This document shows, piece by piece, positions 1 through 12,536 of a DNA stretch of 64,000 bases (positions within the stretch are counted from its first letter, which is position 1; every line of letters begins with the position of its first letter). Location: assembly GCA_905147135.1 (NCBI GenBank), contig LR990055.1, positions 3,473,001 through 3,537,000 of the forward strand, given 5' to 3'. The position numbers were made by a program, and so were the translations under genes. The notes below the pieces were generated by a model that was given only the letters and a program-made list of their open reading frames with translations, had not been told where the DNA came from and searched no databases. Source of the DNA: Blastobasis lacticolella. Lineage: Eukaryota; Arthropoda; Insecta; Lepidoptera; Blastobasidae.

Positions 1-497
1 GATGGGGTTAACAAATAGTAGCATAGAACAACGTCTACACAGTTGTTTTTAATTCACCTAAAACCTAAATTACAATTCTTTAGTATGTATTAATAAAGAA
101 AAAATATATTTTATAATATCTTTGTTTTAAAAGGCTTATGGTGAATTAAAAATAACTATATCGGAAACCTACATGGATAGGTAATTATTAATAATAACAA
201 TAAAAATGCTAACTATTACATTAATTATAGTCTTCACAAACTATCTAATGATATTTGAATGACTAAATATATTATATCATACAATTATAATACTATAACT
301 TATAAAACATCGAGTATCTACCTACTTAGGCGCAGATTTGCGTTCAAAATATTTACTTTGCCAATACGTGGTAAATACTATTAGAATTTCAGCACAAAAC
401 TTTTACACAGCACTTGATAGGGACGTAGGTATACCCACTTGCTATTGCATGGCCACTTAATTCGATTTGGTAGCCTAGCCAATATGTACAAAATGAT

Positions 498-570
498 AGG
501 CGGACCCTGGGTCCACGCTTACCGCGCGGGAGCGCAACCGGGCTTTAACGCCAAGATGATGATGATAATG
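498..570 (+). mobile_element. tRNA-derived SINE 3' fragment
   Basis: GGCGGACCCTGGG, GAGCGCAACCGGG and AACGCCAAGATGATGATGA match the SINE tail. Another fragment with the same origin lies at 893-1035. Confidence 0.65.
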
Positions 571-892
571 TAAATTATAAATTTGTGAAATAATATTAGC
601 TACGATTAATCGGCACAGTTACCGACATGAAAATAACTAAGTAGGTACCTATGTCACATCAATATTTACATTTCTCATGTTATTACTTAAAAAAAACGAT
701 CTGTAGGAAAGTATAATTAAAAGTATATGATTATTGGCATTAAAGATATTACATAATGTAAAAAAAAAACACATCCACAAAGTTACATATCTTTCTGATT
801 TGTCTCTCATCATCATCCCTAGCGCTTATCCCGGCTTCTGTCAGGGTCCGCTTTCCTATACTATAGTCAGTAAATTTAACTAATTAGCCGTG

Positions 893-1035
893 ATAATGAT
901 AATGTGATGGCAGATGACAGTAGCTCCACTGTAATTCCTTCATCTGCGAAGTCCTGGATCATGGTCAAGGCGGCCCCCGATCTCTCGCGCGCGTCAGCAT
1001 AACCGGGACGTGGTCGCCAAGACGATTATTTTATT
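893..1035 (+). mobile_element. tRNA-derived SINE 3' fragment
   Basis: GCTCCACTGTAATTCC, TCCTGGATCATGGTCAAGG and CGCCAAGACGATTATT match the family at 42883 with small gaps. Confidence 0.7.
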
Positions 1036-2123
1036 TATACGGATAATCCGGATTCAACATTGTTTTCTATAATTTAACACTAATTATACTTCCCTATTAA
1101 TTTAAAAACTGTTCTTTAGATACAGATTTATATACCTAATTGTTATATTTAGATAAATTCATATGAATTTACTTTACTATATAATAATTAATATACTTTA
1201 CTATATGAATTGACATGGAAGGCACGCGCAAAAATAATTATTAGATTTAAAATAAAAAATAGCTGTAGGTAGATATAACGGATGTTTTTCAAATCCTAGT
1301 ACGACTCTATTTCAAATCTGTGTGTTCATGTCGCATAAATTCCATCGAACAATATGACATTTTTTAACTAGGCAGGCATCCGCTACCCCATCCCCCCATG
1401 TCATATAGTAAGTGACATGACAATGCAGTCAAGGATAGAACACACTTCATTAAAAACACCACTACATACTAGAATAAGACCACAAGTCCGCATCGCTTTA
1501 AAAAAAATCTCTGTATGGCAACTTATGCCAAGCTTTTTTTTAAACGTCATTCATAAAAGTCAAAACAAATTATCCAATCGATATTGCCATATCCACACTT
1601 TATAATTTTTACCTTTGTCGGTCAATACGGTCTTATCGTGATCCTATTCTAATTAAAATTAGTCGAGAGGTAAGTTACGAGTATTGTCACAAAACCGAGG
1701 CCAAAGTTAAAGCAAAAGAAACCAAGGACCAATAGGTACTTTCTTGATTAGCTACCTACCTACGGTTTTGTATGAAATTTAACTACTTACCAATAGAATA
1801 TCACACAATAAAATATCACAAAATAATAAAGCAATTCCAGAAATAGTTATCTTAAGTCAGACCCGTATCTATTCCATAACCACATCCAGACAAAACTACA
1901 TAACGATAAGCATACAGAATGCTACAGAATTTTACGGCGGTAGATGGTAGTCATGTCAAGCCAGCCAGCGGACGAACCAAAGATATTGGACATAGACCAA
2001 AGATAGATCGACGACCTATACAGACTGTACACGGTCACTCTATCACATCTCTATACAAAATAACCCAATGTCATACACAAAAAGCTAGAACATTAGGTAA
2101 CCAAGGCCACGACAATAGCACAG

Positions 2124-2293
2124 AGGGCCTAGTGTGAGTTCCGCTTCGATTTTACTTAACTTAAAATTAGTATGAAGAAAAAAACTTCATTTACGTACCA
2201 CTAGGCGGCGCTATATATTATTTCATACTAATTTTCACGTAAACGCAAACGCGATAGTAAAGTAAAATCGAAGCGGAACTCACACTAGGCCCT
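2124..2293. mobile_element. 170-bp MITE with CAG duplication
   Basis: Ends AGGGCCTAGTGTGAGTTCCG and its reverse complement, about 33 bp of TIR. CAG lies at 2121-2123 and 2294-2296. Three-base CWG duplications fit PIF/Harbinger-type elements. Confidence 0.8.
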
Positions 2294-2999
2294 CAGGGGT
2301 ATTTGACAACTTATAGCCGTCCCTTTTGGACACGTTATATGCACAATTAAAAAAGGAAACAAAATATAGATAGTGACTTCAGCTGTGAGAAGGCCCCTTC
2401 TATGCCTCTATGCCAAGCCAAGATGCCGATCGCTTTGAAGCATATTTTGCTATTTTAGATCGGAACTTGTCGGCTACGATCAGTCAGCGCTCGTTGCTGC
2501 GAAGATGGCCGAATTTAGCCGAAAAGTACCGTCGCTACCAAGCGATTGGCACCTTGGCTAGACCCACTGAGGAGTCAAAGGCGTGAGGCCATAGATTTTG
2601 ACATATTATACATAGACTTGAGGCATATCAGCGTAGTCTTCACGGTGACAAGACAAGGCGAGGCAATTTCAAGGCACTCATTTCACAATAAAAATAAGTC
2701 ATCATCCACCATATCCTAGTAGGTGGGGTTGACACAATATGCCTCAGATCAATTCTCGCCATCTTGCTACTGACACCTCACCAATATGCCTCACAATGAA
2801 AATAAGAATAAATATAATCCGCGCGGCGGTAATTCGTGCAGGTAAAGTGCGCTCCACATGTTCGCTGAAACTTCCGGCGAAACTTTTGCCGGGACTTTGG
2901 TCGATCCTCTACATTCTCGCCTATTAGGGATGGGTGGGTGTCAAATCGCGTCGACATTATATCGAGTCATCGGTGTAATATCGTTAATCTGCTTTATAC

Positions 3000-3105
3000 A
3001 GGGTCACAGAGGTGATGGCAGCTGCTCTACTGTAATTATATTCTACTAATATCGTGGATGATGGTCAAGTGTACCCCGAACCTGTTACGGGAAAAAGCGC
3101 TAGGA
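3000..3105 (+). mobile_element. degenerate tRNA-derived SINE fragment
   Basis: AGGGTCACAGAGGTGATGGC, CTGTAATTATAT and GGATGATGGTCAAG resemble the SINE 3' half at lower identity than other copies, suggesting an old insertion. Confidence 0.5.
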
Positions 3106-3238
3106 ATATAAATACTATCTCTACTTTGTCAATGAAATCAAACATGCACGGGACTACACGAATATAGGCGAATACTCCTTCTACATTCTCGTGTTCCCGC
3201 GGAACTGTCCACATGTGGAGTGCGCTTAAGCAAATCGT

Positions 3239-3368
3239 GTACAACTAGTGTCAAATAAGAAGAGACTTGACGAGTCACGTACTTCGACTTGCTTAGTAGG
3301 CGATTACCTGCGCGAAATCCCCTCTACTGCCATTTGACAAGTGTCTTTCATGACGCGGATTATACCTA
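3239..3368. mobile_element. TIR-like repeat family X, copy 1
   Basis: GTACAACTAGTGTCAAATAA, then AGAAGAGACTTGACGAG, CCTGCGCGAAATCCCCTC and ATGACGCGGATTATA. It matches 17691-17820 and 61235-61495. Confidence 0.7.
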
Positions 3369-3375
3369 AGTATAT

Positions 3376-3562
3376 ACAGAACGCGCGCGAGTTCATATCC
3401 ATCGGGCCCGATCGTCTAACTCGACAGGATTATACATCGCCATCTCACTCGCTCAAACCGCAACCGAGTGAGATGGCGATGTATCGAGCCTTCAATAATT
3501 GCTACTCGAATTATTTAAGCGGTCGTGCCCGGTGGACAAAAACTCGTGCGCGCACAGTAGGT
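3376..3562. mobile_element. foldback MITE with a perfect 20-bp central stem
   Basis: Outer imperfect arms GAACGCGCGCGAGTT and AACTCGTGCGCGC, and a central perfect inverted repeat ATACATCGCCATCTCACTCG (3432-3451) with its complement at 3465-3484, loop 13 nt. Confidence 0.7.
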
Positions 3563-4139
3563 ACTTTTTCTTAGCACAAGTAATAGTGTGCTCCGTCATG
3601 TAGTTTATTAAATAGGACTAGAGAGAAGGCATCTCTGGGGACTGACCATAAAAAATACTTACAAATTAAAACGTAAATACTACCTACATTGTCCAATGTT
3701 AGTAGGTATTTAATATTTCTATATGATTATTATAGATACAATTAACTACGAAGCTCGAGGCTGAAAGTCCGTACATTAAGATATTTACAAATTGTCTAAG
3801 ACTTTAAAAACATACGCCAGTAGACACATGTGACGCCAAGTGTCTACACGTCATAAAAGTATAATAATATCATAAGTTACCCTCCTAGGCTTTGCCAGGT
3901 TATATCTAGACATCGATAAATAAGGAATAGATATTATAGGTATCTACAGTCAACATTTTGTCATAAGACCGAATTTCCGCTATACAAAAATCATTTCAGT
4001 CTTATATCAAAAGTTTAATCAAACCTATTTATTTTTAAACTTTTACCCAATGTAAGTTACTTACTATAGTTATAGTATCACGAGCGAGATAACGATACAA
4101 ATGCAGTCAACATTGTCGCACACCAAAGCGTAGAATGGC

Positions 4140-4345
4140 ATTTGGTTAAATATAGTATACTGCTACAAACATATCTGACCCAAAGACATTTAGTTCCAGT
4201 TTTGGTCACCGGCTCAGACACTTTATTCAAGTCTGTGACACCAGGAAGTTTTTGACATCGGATGGATTAGCAATCCGCACAGTGCCACAAACTTATCTGA
4301 CCCGGTGGCCAAAACTGGAACTGAGGAAAAATGGCGCGAGAGCAC
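4140..4345. repeat. repeat with GCCACAAACTTATCTGACCC ends
   Basis: CTACAAACATATCTGACCC at 4162 and GCCACAAACTTATCTGACCC at 4283 are direct, and CAAAACTGGAACTGAGGAAA follows. An inverted relative lies at 47395-47531 (CAAAATTGGAACTGTGGAAA ... CAGATAAGTTTGTGGCGCTG). Confidence 0.55.
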
Positions 4346-5149
4346 AATCGGGATATTTACCCCAAGATGATTATAAACATCAGTCCCTCATTCCCCTCAA
4401 CACCACGTCACTGCGCTACGTACCTAACTACTTTACCTGCATATCCTTCACAATATCAGTCGTAGAGTTCAGATATTATTTGGTATACTACACTTACTTC
4501 ATTAGCCGCATCGGCTTTCCTATCAGGGCGGAACCTGTTGAATATAACAATCCATAAGACTTTCAACTCATAACAATTATTAGATCTTATCACTTTCAGA
4601 CCCTGCGCTGTCGGATTCTAATCCATCGCGGGTTTAGTAAGTGGCGCACGCGACGGAATGTATTTCAGGCCTGCAATGGGTTACAAAATGCGCGCGAGTC
4701 CCGCCCGACGCAGCGCTGTAAATATAATATCTAATCATTGTAGGCTAAGCAACTATTTCACAATGTTGTGGTAGATCTTAGACCTATCTAAGTAGGTAAT
4801 TGATTAAAATTTTATCTGGCATACCTATGACACACTCATTCGTAAATAATGTAATCAATATGAATATTGGATAACAGAAGTGTACTTTGATACTGTGTGT
4901 TTGATACTTACCTACATTTAATTACAAAATAAGGTGTGTTGTATGGCTGCATGTCAAGCGGAAGATCTATTACATCAACATTATTAACCCAATCAGAATT
5001 TCAATATCTAATTCGGTAGATTAAAGTTTTTGACATCAATATGTATTTTACAATAGTTACTTACCTTAGTTCAACTAGGCAGCGTCATTGTCTCTCGAAA
5101 TACTGAACTTCTTTATTTAAATTCAGCATCCCTGCAGCTTCACGAATGA

Positions 5150-5350
5150 GGACTTTCACAATGTCAAGTCCACCAGATGGCGCTAGTGAGAAGCAAGGTC
5201 CATTGTCAAATATGTATTACGTCCGTGCTATTGGACAGAAGCAATCCGAATTACCAAACGATTCTAGCCAATGACAGAGTTTTATTTTGACATCACACCT
5301 CACGTCTCAGTAACGCTATCTAGTGAATTTAATAATTGCGAAAACTCTCA
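5150..5350. mobile_element. MITE related to 5438, diverged
   Basis: ACCAGATGGCGCTAGTGAGA, TTACGTCCGTGCTATTGGAC, TCTAGCCAATGACAGAG and TTGCGAAAACTCTCATT are the same modules in reverse order to 5438-5622, only 90 bp away from it. Confidence 0.6.
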
Positions 5351-5437
5351 TTGGCCCGTGGTACTCTATATAGTACTCATACCATAGGAAGAAAGAAAGA
5401 GACACACCAATACGAAGGATAACAATACTAAGGACGA

Positions 5438-5622
5438 ATGAGGGTTTTCGCTATTCCAGATGGCGCTACTGAGGTCTGATGTTATAAAACTGTCATTGGT
5501 TAGAATAGGCCCCTAATTTCACAGCAGCCATTTCTGTCCAATAGCACAGCAGCATTTTGGCAACGGATCCTACTTCTCGCTAGCGCCATCTGTTGGATTC
5601 CGAAATCGCGAAAGCCCTGATT
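5438..5622. mobile_element. MITE with AGATGGCGCTA ends, copy 1
   Basis: GAGGGTTTTCGCTATTCCAG and GATGGCGCTACTGAGGTCTG on the left. CTAGCGCCATCTGTTGGATT and ATCGCGAAAGCCCT inverted on the right. It aligns with 34108-34295. Related half-copies are at 5150-5350, 7725-7770 and 17215-17300. Confidence 0.75.
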
Positions 5623-7772
5623 CGTTCAGCCGCAACCGCGACTTTTAAGAGGCTAAAACGCTACCACTTGCACTACAATCCTTCTGAGGCCGTTGCCTGT
5701 AACACTCTACCTTCTACACTACGAACAGTTCCATTGCACTACATTTCTTCCGTGAGGTCGTTGGTCGTGCCGCTGGGGCCGGCGAGGGGCTCTGAGGAGC
5801 CTAGACTGCCGTAGGTGCCGGTTGGGTGCACGCGCCAACGTCCTCGAGGGCGGGTTATGCCTGGACAAGTTCAATTGGGTCAGACCTGGGGAGTCCTGGA
5901 GGAGACTAGGCCGTAAGCATACGCGGTTAAGTCAAATATGCCTTTGGTTGTGTCAGAGGAAGTCACATAGAGAGTACTAGAGTACATACCGTTTTTCGAC
6001 ACTACAAAGCATGCTGTCGTGTTAAGTCTATGCATGGAATAGTCAAAGGAAGAGCAAACAGAACGGCATGGTCTGATACGGTTCATGAGTGACAGAGCAG
6101 AACCAACTCCATCCTAAACTCAGATGCTACCTCCAGATTCCTGCCCCCAGAACAGGATTTACGTGGTTTAGCCAAATGCTGTTCCGATATGCGAGGGAGA
6201 CTATATTATAGTACCTACATACGCTACAGTGAAAAGCAGGAAAAATTTTCAAGAGGAAAATTTTACAGTATAAACTAGTGCTTTGCCAGTAAATGGCAAA
6301 ATTACAACGGTAAAATGTACAATCATGTAAATATTGCAATAATACACAAGAAGGCGATGCGATATGAGCAACCATTGACGAAAACATGCACAACCATGCA
6401 CTATCAATTAAGATTAAGTAGGAACTGCAACATTTAACACTGACGCAAAATGGACTTAGAAAAGGACCATTTATGATGTAGATGATTCGAGACACATTTA
6501 AAGTATGAATCAATAAATCTTCTTTACAACTTTATTGCATCGGCAGAGCTGACTGCGCCGTCTGCTGCAGTTATTGATGGGGCCGTACTTTGCATAAGTT
6601 TATAGCGCGCACAGAATACAAATGCAAGGTAGCCGAAGCTTTGTCAGCACAAAATAATGGAGAGAAGATTACAGAATTAATTATACAGGTAAAGCTGATA
6701 ACTTTTTGACCATAAAATATCAACGATGCTTGCTTCATAGTCTCAATTTCACAAGCAACGACAAAAGGCTAACCTATATAAACATATCAATTATTGTACC
6801 AATATAGATATTAAATAGGTACTAGGTACTACGAGGAAATGATAAAGATTTATCTTTTAATAATAACACGACAGGTGCATGTGTAACTAGGACAGATAAC
6901 ACAGATACCGACAAGCATTTATCGTTGATTAACTGACCAGCCATTTTAGAAGAAGTGGTCAAGAAAGGCTCGTGTCGGACGTGTAAAGCTGATATTTTTT
7001 TAGATTTTTAATACTGATTTATTTCAATAGTGCACTTTGCGTTATTCAAACTGAATTTATTCTATTCACTGTATTCTTATGTATGGTATGTACCTAGAAT
7101 TATAAATAGTAATATACTAGGCTTTGCTCTATGTATAGAGAACAGTTGATATCATATTTCTTGTAACGTTCTTTCACAGTATTTAGTGATTTATTTTTTA
7201 TCACAAAGATCATCAGAACATCACTGTTGTGAAGTACTTTTTGAATAAATTCAGAATGAAACAGAGATTCTAGTGCACTAATTAAGAACTACATTTGATT
7301 TTGTTAGACACCAGATATTTGGTCAAGGAGTGTTCGCTGTTAACTAACAACTTTACTTAATCTATGGTGTAAAGTGTTACATTACTAAATACCTACATAA
7401 GTAAAATTTTATTCTCTTACGGTATTCATTGTCGGACTGAGAAGCTCCTTTAAAACCATAAAAATTAATTAGTTTATAAATAATTTTGTAACAATTGAAA
7501 TTAATAAATCAACCCTGCTTTGTCGTTGTATATTATTTTCCACATCACCTTAAAATGTACATTGGACCTTTATATCATAAACTAGTTGAGCTTATGAATG
7601 AGCTTAATAATTATTACGTGTTGTTATATCAGGCAAGACACTTCTGTTTTACTACATCCTGAGGAAATTATTGCTGCTATAAATAAATAAGCACCCAGAA
7701 AAAACTTCATAGCCCTCATGGGCTTACGCAATTTCAAAATCCATCGGATGGCGCTATTGGAAGTTCCCATAC

Positions 7773-7994
7773 ACAGGGTATTTCAAATTAATTCAAGAGT
7801 TACAACCAAACAACTTTTACTATAGCACTTAACTCTGTAATGAAATCAGCTTTGGCGGAATTAGTTTCCAATTTTGTAAGAAACAGCTGATTTTTTTTAG
7901 CGATTTCAGAGTTGGTGCCATAGTAAAAGTTATTTGTTATCACAAGCACATGCATACCGTACCCCCTGGTATCATCAATTTGAAATCACCCTGT
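7773..7994. mobile_element. 222-bp MITE with ACAGGGTATTTCAAATT ends
   Basis: ACAGGGTATTTCAAATT at the left and AATTTGAAATCACCCTGT at the right. Further inverted arms TTTTACTATAGCAC / GTGCCATAGTAAAA lie inside. Confidence 0.7.
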
Positions 7995-8260
7995 ATATAA
8001 GTCCGTCAATTCAGCCAATGACAGGCCTTACGTGTACATCTGGTGAATTTTGGAGTCGTGTAAACTCTACCACATATTATTCGAAGGTTTACTGACTAGA
8101 ATTATGATCATCGTTTAGGTGCAATGCATATAACTTGTTTTCTACGTTTGCTTATACTAATAATTCATTATCAATTTCTGTGATTCATGAAGGATATATC
8201 GTCAACGCTAGACCAGGAAGTTGTAAAACAGATAGTGAATAGATTTTTATCTATTTAGTC

Positions 8261-8550
8261 AAATGAGCCGTTTTTTTTTCACTACCGTATTGTAGCAATA
8301 TCCACCAGACTATTTCAATTACCCCAAAAGAAAACCAACGAGGGAAATAACCTCAATAGCAAACCAAGCAGTGAAAGAAGGTGTAATATATAACAAAACA
8401 TTTAGTTGTTTATATGTGGTTATGCGTATAAGTACGGTTATACATTTTTCAAATTACAGCTTCAAATATTAATTCTTCACTAATTCAGTACCTATTGTAT
8501 TCAATTTGTATTTAAAAAAAGGCTTTGTAATTTAAAAAAACGGCTCATTT
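8261..8550. mobile_element. 290-bp TIR element
   Basis: AAATGAGCCGTTTTTTT and AAAAAAACGGCTCATTT are perfect 17-bp inverted ends. The interior is AT-rich without coding. Confidence 0.6.
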
Positions 8551-8997
8551 AGCATTCCTGTACAGACTCTAAATAAGTAAAAACTCTTTTTTGCACACAA
8601 ATTACAAGACAATATAAGACTCTCTACTAAAAGAGATATACATAAAAAATCCGAGCAGTATTTTTGGATAGACTGCACTGCATGACACTGAGCACAAAGT
8701 ATCTGCGAAAATAAGGCTATGCATTCATAGACATGCTGCGTGCTTGCCAATGCTATTATATTGTGACCATGCATGCTAATATTTTATTCTGAATGTCTTT
8801 ACTGGTCAAATCGTAAAAGAGGCATAAAAATGGGCACTACTTTTACAACGGGCAATATTGTCACATAGTCTCTCGAGGTAAACATCGTGACGAGTGGAAA
8901 AGGAAGCGTCACAACAATAATTATAGCATGTGGCTGAAACCACAATACGAAAATGGTAGGCAATAGTTGCCGGTTAAGTGGCTGTAACTGTTGCCAG

Positions 8998-9162
8998 CAA
9001 TTCCCTGATTTCAATTATTGAAATTGTCACTTTTGCGATTCCGTGTCATCGATTTCGTGGGTTTAGTTACTAATTAAGTTCCATTGCAACAAACTGACAT
9101 TATTAAATCGATTATACATCATCGCAAAAGTAATAATTTCAATCAATGAAATCAGAGAATTG
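8998..9162. mobile_element. 165-bp MITE with 42-bp TIRs
   Basis: CAATTCCCTGATTTCAATTA and GAAATTGTCACTTTTGCGAT on the left are inverted as ATCGCAAAAGTAATAATTTC and GAAATCAGAGAATTG on the right. Confidence 0.7.
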
Positions 9163-9169
9163 TTGTCAA

Positions 9170-12096
9170 CAGAGTTGCGTAATTAGCCCTCTGTGTTGCA
9201 GTCACACATTTCAGTAAAAATATAGCACCCTTTATATTTTAAAGAATCCCTCAATCTTCACTTTGACCAATAAAGATCACAACAATGGGAGGGTGCTAAC
9301 AAAAAATAAAACCAAAATAATAAAAAATAATAATATAATTTATTTCTATCACATTCAGTTTATATGTGTCGAGTCGTAACCATTACCTTTGGATATAGAA
9401 AAGCTAACTCCCTCTAAATTTAAGTACTATTTTTAAGTAGAGATTCCTGGAATAGTTGAATTACAATTTACTATTAAGAGTATGCCTATTGCAATTGAGA
9501 GTGTCTGTAACCACTTTACAAACGTATGCAGAAGCCTAGAATCTGTATAATGCGTATGCTACATCAGCTGTAACTTGTATAGTAAGAAATTCAGAAAATA
9601 TTAATCTATAGTACAAGATTGTAAATACAAAAAGAAATAGTAGTCACAGTTCATGCCATAATTTATCTATTAGAGCGTTAATTATTTTATTCATAACCAT
9701 TATCAGATAATATTTTTATTTAAACATAATAGGAACATTAGAGGGCACCTACTATATCAACAAAAATCTCTAGAAATAAAACAGATCACAAAACAATAAT
9801 ACAATACTTTCTCACGGGCGAAATATCTATGTAAAACTCAATGTTCTACTTAAAAATAAATATAAATTTGTTCTTATTTCTCTTGCGTTATAGACGTACC
9901 TGCAAATCAACATGGCGTCCTTAGATTCGATTTTTAAACATATTGATACCGACACCATGGTTTGCTTGCATTAATACCAGGATTATAGTAGTTATTAGTA
10001 TACCATATTAGATATGCCCATGTTAGTAAAAAGAGACTGGATAGCGAACTGAAAATTAAAATTAATAAAAATAACTGTATGTGCAATGCCAATATAGCTA
10101 GATTTAATATACGACAAAGGCAGAGAAATTGAGTTAGACCGTAGCCATCGAAAAAAAATCATTAATTTCACGACGATAATTTAAAGTAAAAAAAAATAGT
10201 TTAACTAGCTGAGGATTTCGCTCAATAGGTCTAGCGCTAGTTTTTACAAGTAATTTTCTCACTCGCTAGCGGATGCTATCATTTGAAGGTTTGAGGATAT
10301 CATTACTTCAGGCATTTGCTAGCAAAAATGTCATACATATTACTACGAAAAAACACCAAAAAATCAAAATCTATTTGGGCTATCATCCGAGTTCTAAATT
10401 TCCTTACTCAATTTCCCATTCGCAAAATCTCCTAAACGACACTGATACAATAGACATCTAACTTACCTATATTAATATTCACATCATAGCGCCAAGCACA
10501 ACTATTCGCGACTAAACAAAGACTTTAATCTCTAACAGTTTATTTCGAATAATTTCTATAACTACATGCGCTATGTTCATTCAGTATATTGTAGAATTTA
10601 CACTATAATTTTTTAATAAATATTCTTTGTTCTACATCCAATATTGCCTATGTGATGGATCTATGAGACAGGATCGAATGAACAATAAAAAACTATTCTC
10701 GTAAACAAGCCGATCGCACATTAAGTACATCTACACATCAGTAAGTACCAATAAAACAGGTGCATCAAAATAAAGAGGCAGTGGTCTGAACAAAGCCAAC
10801 TTAAACATTTCATTATATATTTTTTATCAATAAACAATAAGCTAAATTCGAAATGAAGTAGGAATGATCGTTATGAATACGTCTAAGACACCGATTCAGT
10901 GGCATTCGCCTCTGGTGTGCGAAGAAAAGAAAATACAGTACAGTTTGTGGCAATTTGGTTGATTTGTAAAGTAGAAAATCTGGTGAATTCTAAGAAAAAT
11001 TAAAGCCTGTCTCTATCCCATAGTCGAATCAACACCTAGGCCTAAATTGCCACTACGATACCAAAGGCGATTACCACATAACACAACAACGATCGATACA
11101 TGCATTAAATTACAATTAAAACTAAATAAGAATTCAATTATGTAATACAATAAAATAATAGGTCCATACATAATTCATTATGCGTGTACCGCAAACCAGA
11201 GTTGGTTAGGAAACATGCGATTTGGCTCGTCATGTACGGTCACTTCGTGAAAACGATGTTACAAGCTTATACCAGATAATAATCCTGGCATAATTGCATT
11301 TAAAAAGAAATTAAGATAAAAAAGAAGTTACACGAACCACATCGCAACATAATCCGTAACATTCATTTAAACTTGTTACGTTGAAACAAATACAACCAAC
11401 TTCAGTTCGAGAAATGTGTCACAAATTCTGTACAAAAAAATAAATGCACTACACAATATTGACGGGAAGAAAACCAAGTTCCCAGGTAGAGATTAAACTT
11501 TGTGACTCAAAAACCGGTCCTTTACGTTCGAGCAGAAATAAGAAAATAAATATTTACAAGCTGTCAAAAAGTTCGCAATAATTAGGCGAATCGTTAATAA
11601 AGGTGAATGCAAAATAAAGGTGCCAATTAAATTTTTGTAGTCACAAACGAATAGTAATTATAGCAGGCGGGCTGAACCATATGGTTCTTCAGTATGTTAT
11701 TTTCAAGCCTTTCCACCGATATACTGTGACCATCGCGCCACTGCTGGGCCGCAGTGAGAGTGAACACTTTAAGGAGTTAGGTTGTCCGATTTCAATCATA
11801 AATTACTATAGAAAATAAATAGTCTAGCCTGTGATGAAGTAGATATATCTGATGCGCTCTGTCTCTAAGATGACGTGGACATTTTTTCCTTTCGTAGTTT
11901 TAGTATAGGAGTTATGATGTCGTTAATCTAAATGGCCATGGGTATAATATGAATTCGGCACATATATGAACAAAATATCAAAATAGTTTTAATTGTTAAA
12001 CAGTTAATGTGCATTTTAAATGGCGACACTAAGACGTGACGTCACGCCTGCATATCGCCCACTGTCTAATTAAAAATTTCTAACGTCCACGTCTTC
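9170..12096. other. AT-rich non-coding DNA downstream of NPC1
   Basis: No coding frame, SINE or TIR element was recognised. It may include distal 3' UTR if NPC1 uses a later poly(A) site. Confidence 0.55.
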
Positions 12097-12102
12097 TTTA
12101 TT
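12097..12102 (-). terminator. candidate poly(A) signal for NPC1
   Basis: AATAAA on the minus strand, about 290 bases beyond the NPC1 stop codon. It is the first exact match met downstream. The flanking DNA is AT-rich with no other gene between. No transcript evidence is available. Confidence 0.45.
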
Positions 12103-12393
12103 TTAAGACGTTAAAATCTAATTTCTATTTGCTATTTGAACTAAACCTTTGGTTTTGGATAACCAGTACAAGATGAGCTATCGTCTCTATAGAGGCGCAT
12201 AGCAATTATATACTGGTTTTGGATACCTCGATATCCTGTCATACAGAACGTACGTATAATGTGTCAAACGGAACTAGGAGACAAGCGCACCAGTGGCATA
12301 TCTACTGCCAACAATCCTTCCAACATTACTCTAAGAACATGACAACCTTTGTGTATAAAATCAAGTATTTCACTCTCCTTGCTTATCCCCGTT

Positions 12394-12536
12394 TCATGAC
12401 AGAAGCGTGTCAAAGTTGTACTGTCTATAAGTTTGGACGGTGCCGTTTCTTACGCGTGTGAGCGAGGTTTCCGCTACCGGCGTCTCCTTCCCGCGCATCA
12501 TTTTGTTCGCCAACTTCTGCTTGTTGACTGGGGACC
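12394..12536 (-). CDS. NPC1: NPC1 terminal exon: cytosolic tail and stop
   Basis: 143 nt, not obvious as a long open frame. Acceptor TGTTTCAG precedes GG, which completes the Gly codon left by the previous exon. The tail reads [20 protein letters not shown] and ends QYNFDTLLS before TGA at 12394-12396. A G(P/S)PxNK start right after the last helix is the expected NPC1 junction, and the phases agree. The LL near the end recalls the C-terminal dileucine lysosomal signal of vertebrate NPC1, but the acidic residue is closer than the classic spacing. A GTAAGA inside the exon could act as an alternative donor. Confidence 0.8.

Larger units (their letters stand above)
1..2120. other. AT-rich, no gene seen
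   Basis: Apart from the SINE fragments at 498 and 893 and a GCTTATCCCGGCTTC repeat scrap near 820, nothing recognisable. The short open frame at 1417 has no supporting features. Confidence 0.6.

Noticed and set aside
5593..5814. 73-codon plus-strand frame followed by GC-rich DNA
   Set aside because: It begins inside a MITE end, and the downstream GC-rich stretch has stops in all readings I tried and no known domain.
6127..6513. 128-codon minus-strand open frame
   Set aside because: Cys/Tyr/Ile-rich translation typical of AT-rich non-coding DNA; no family resemblance.
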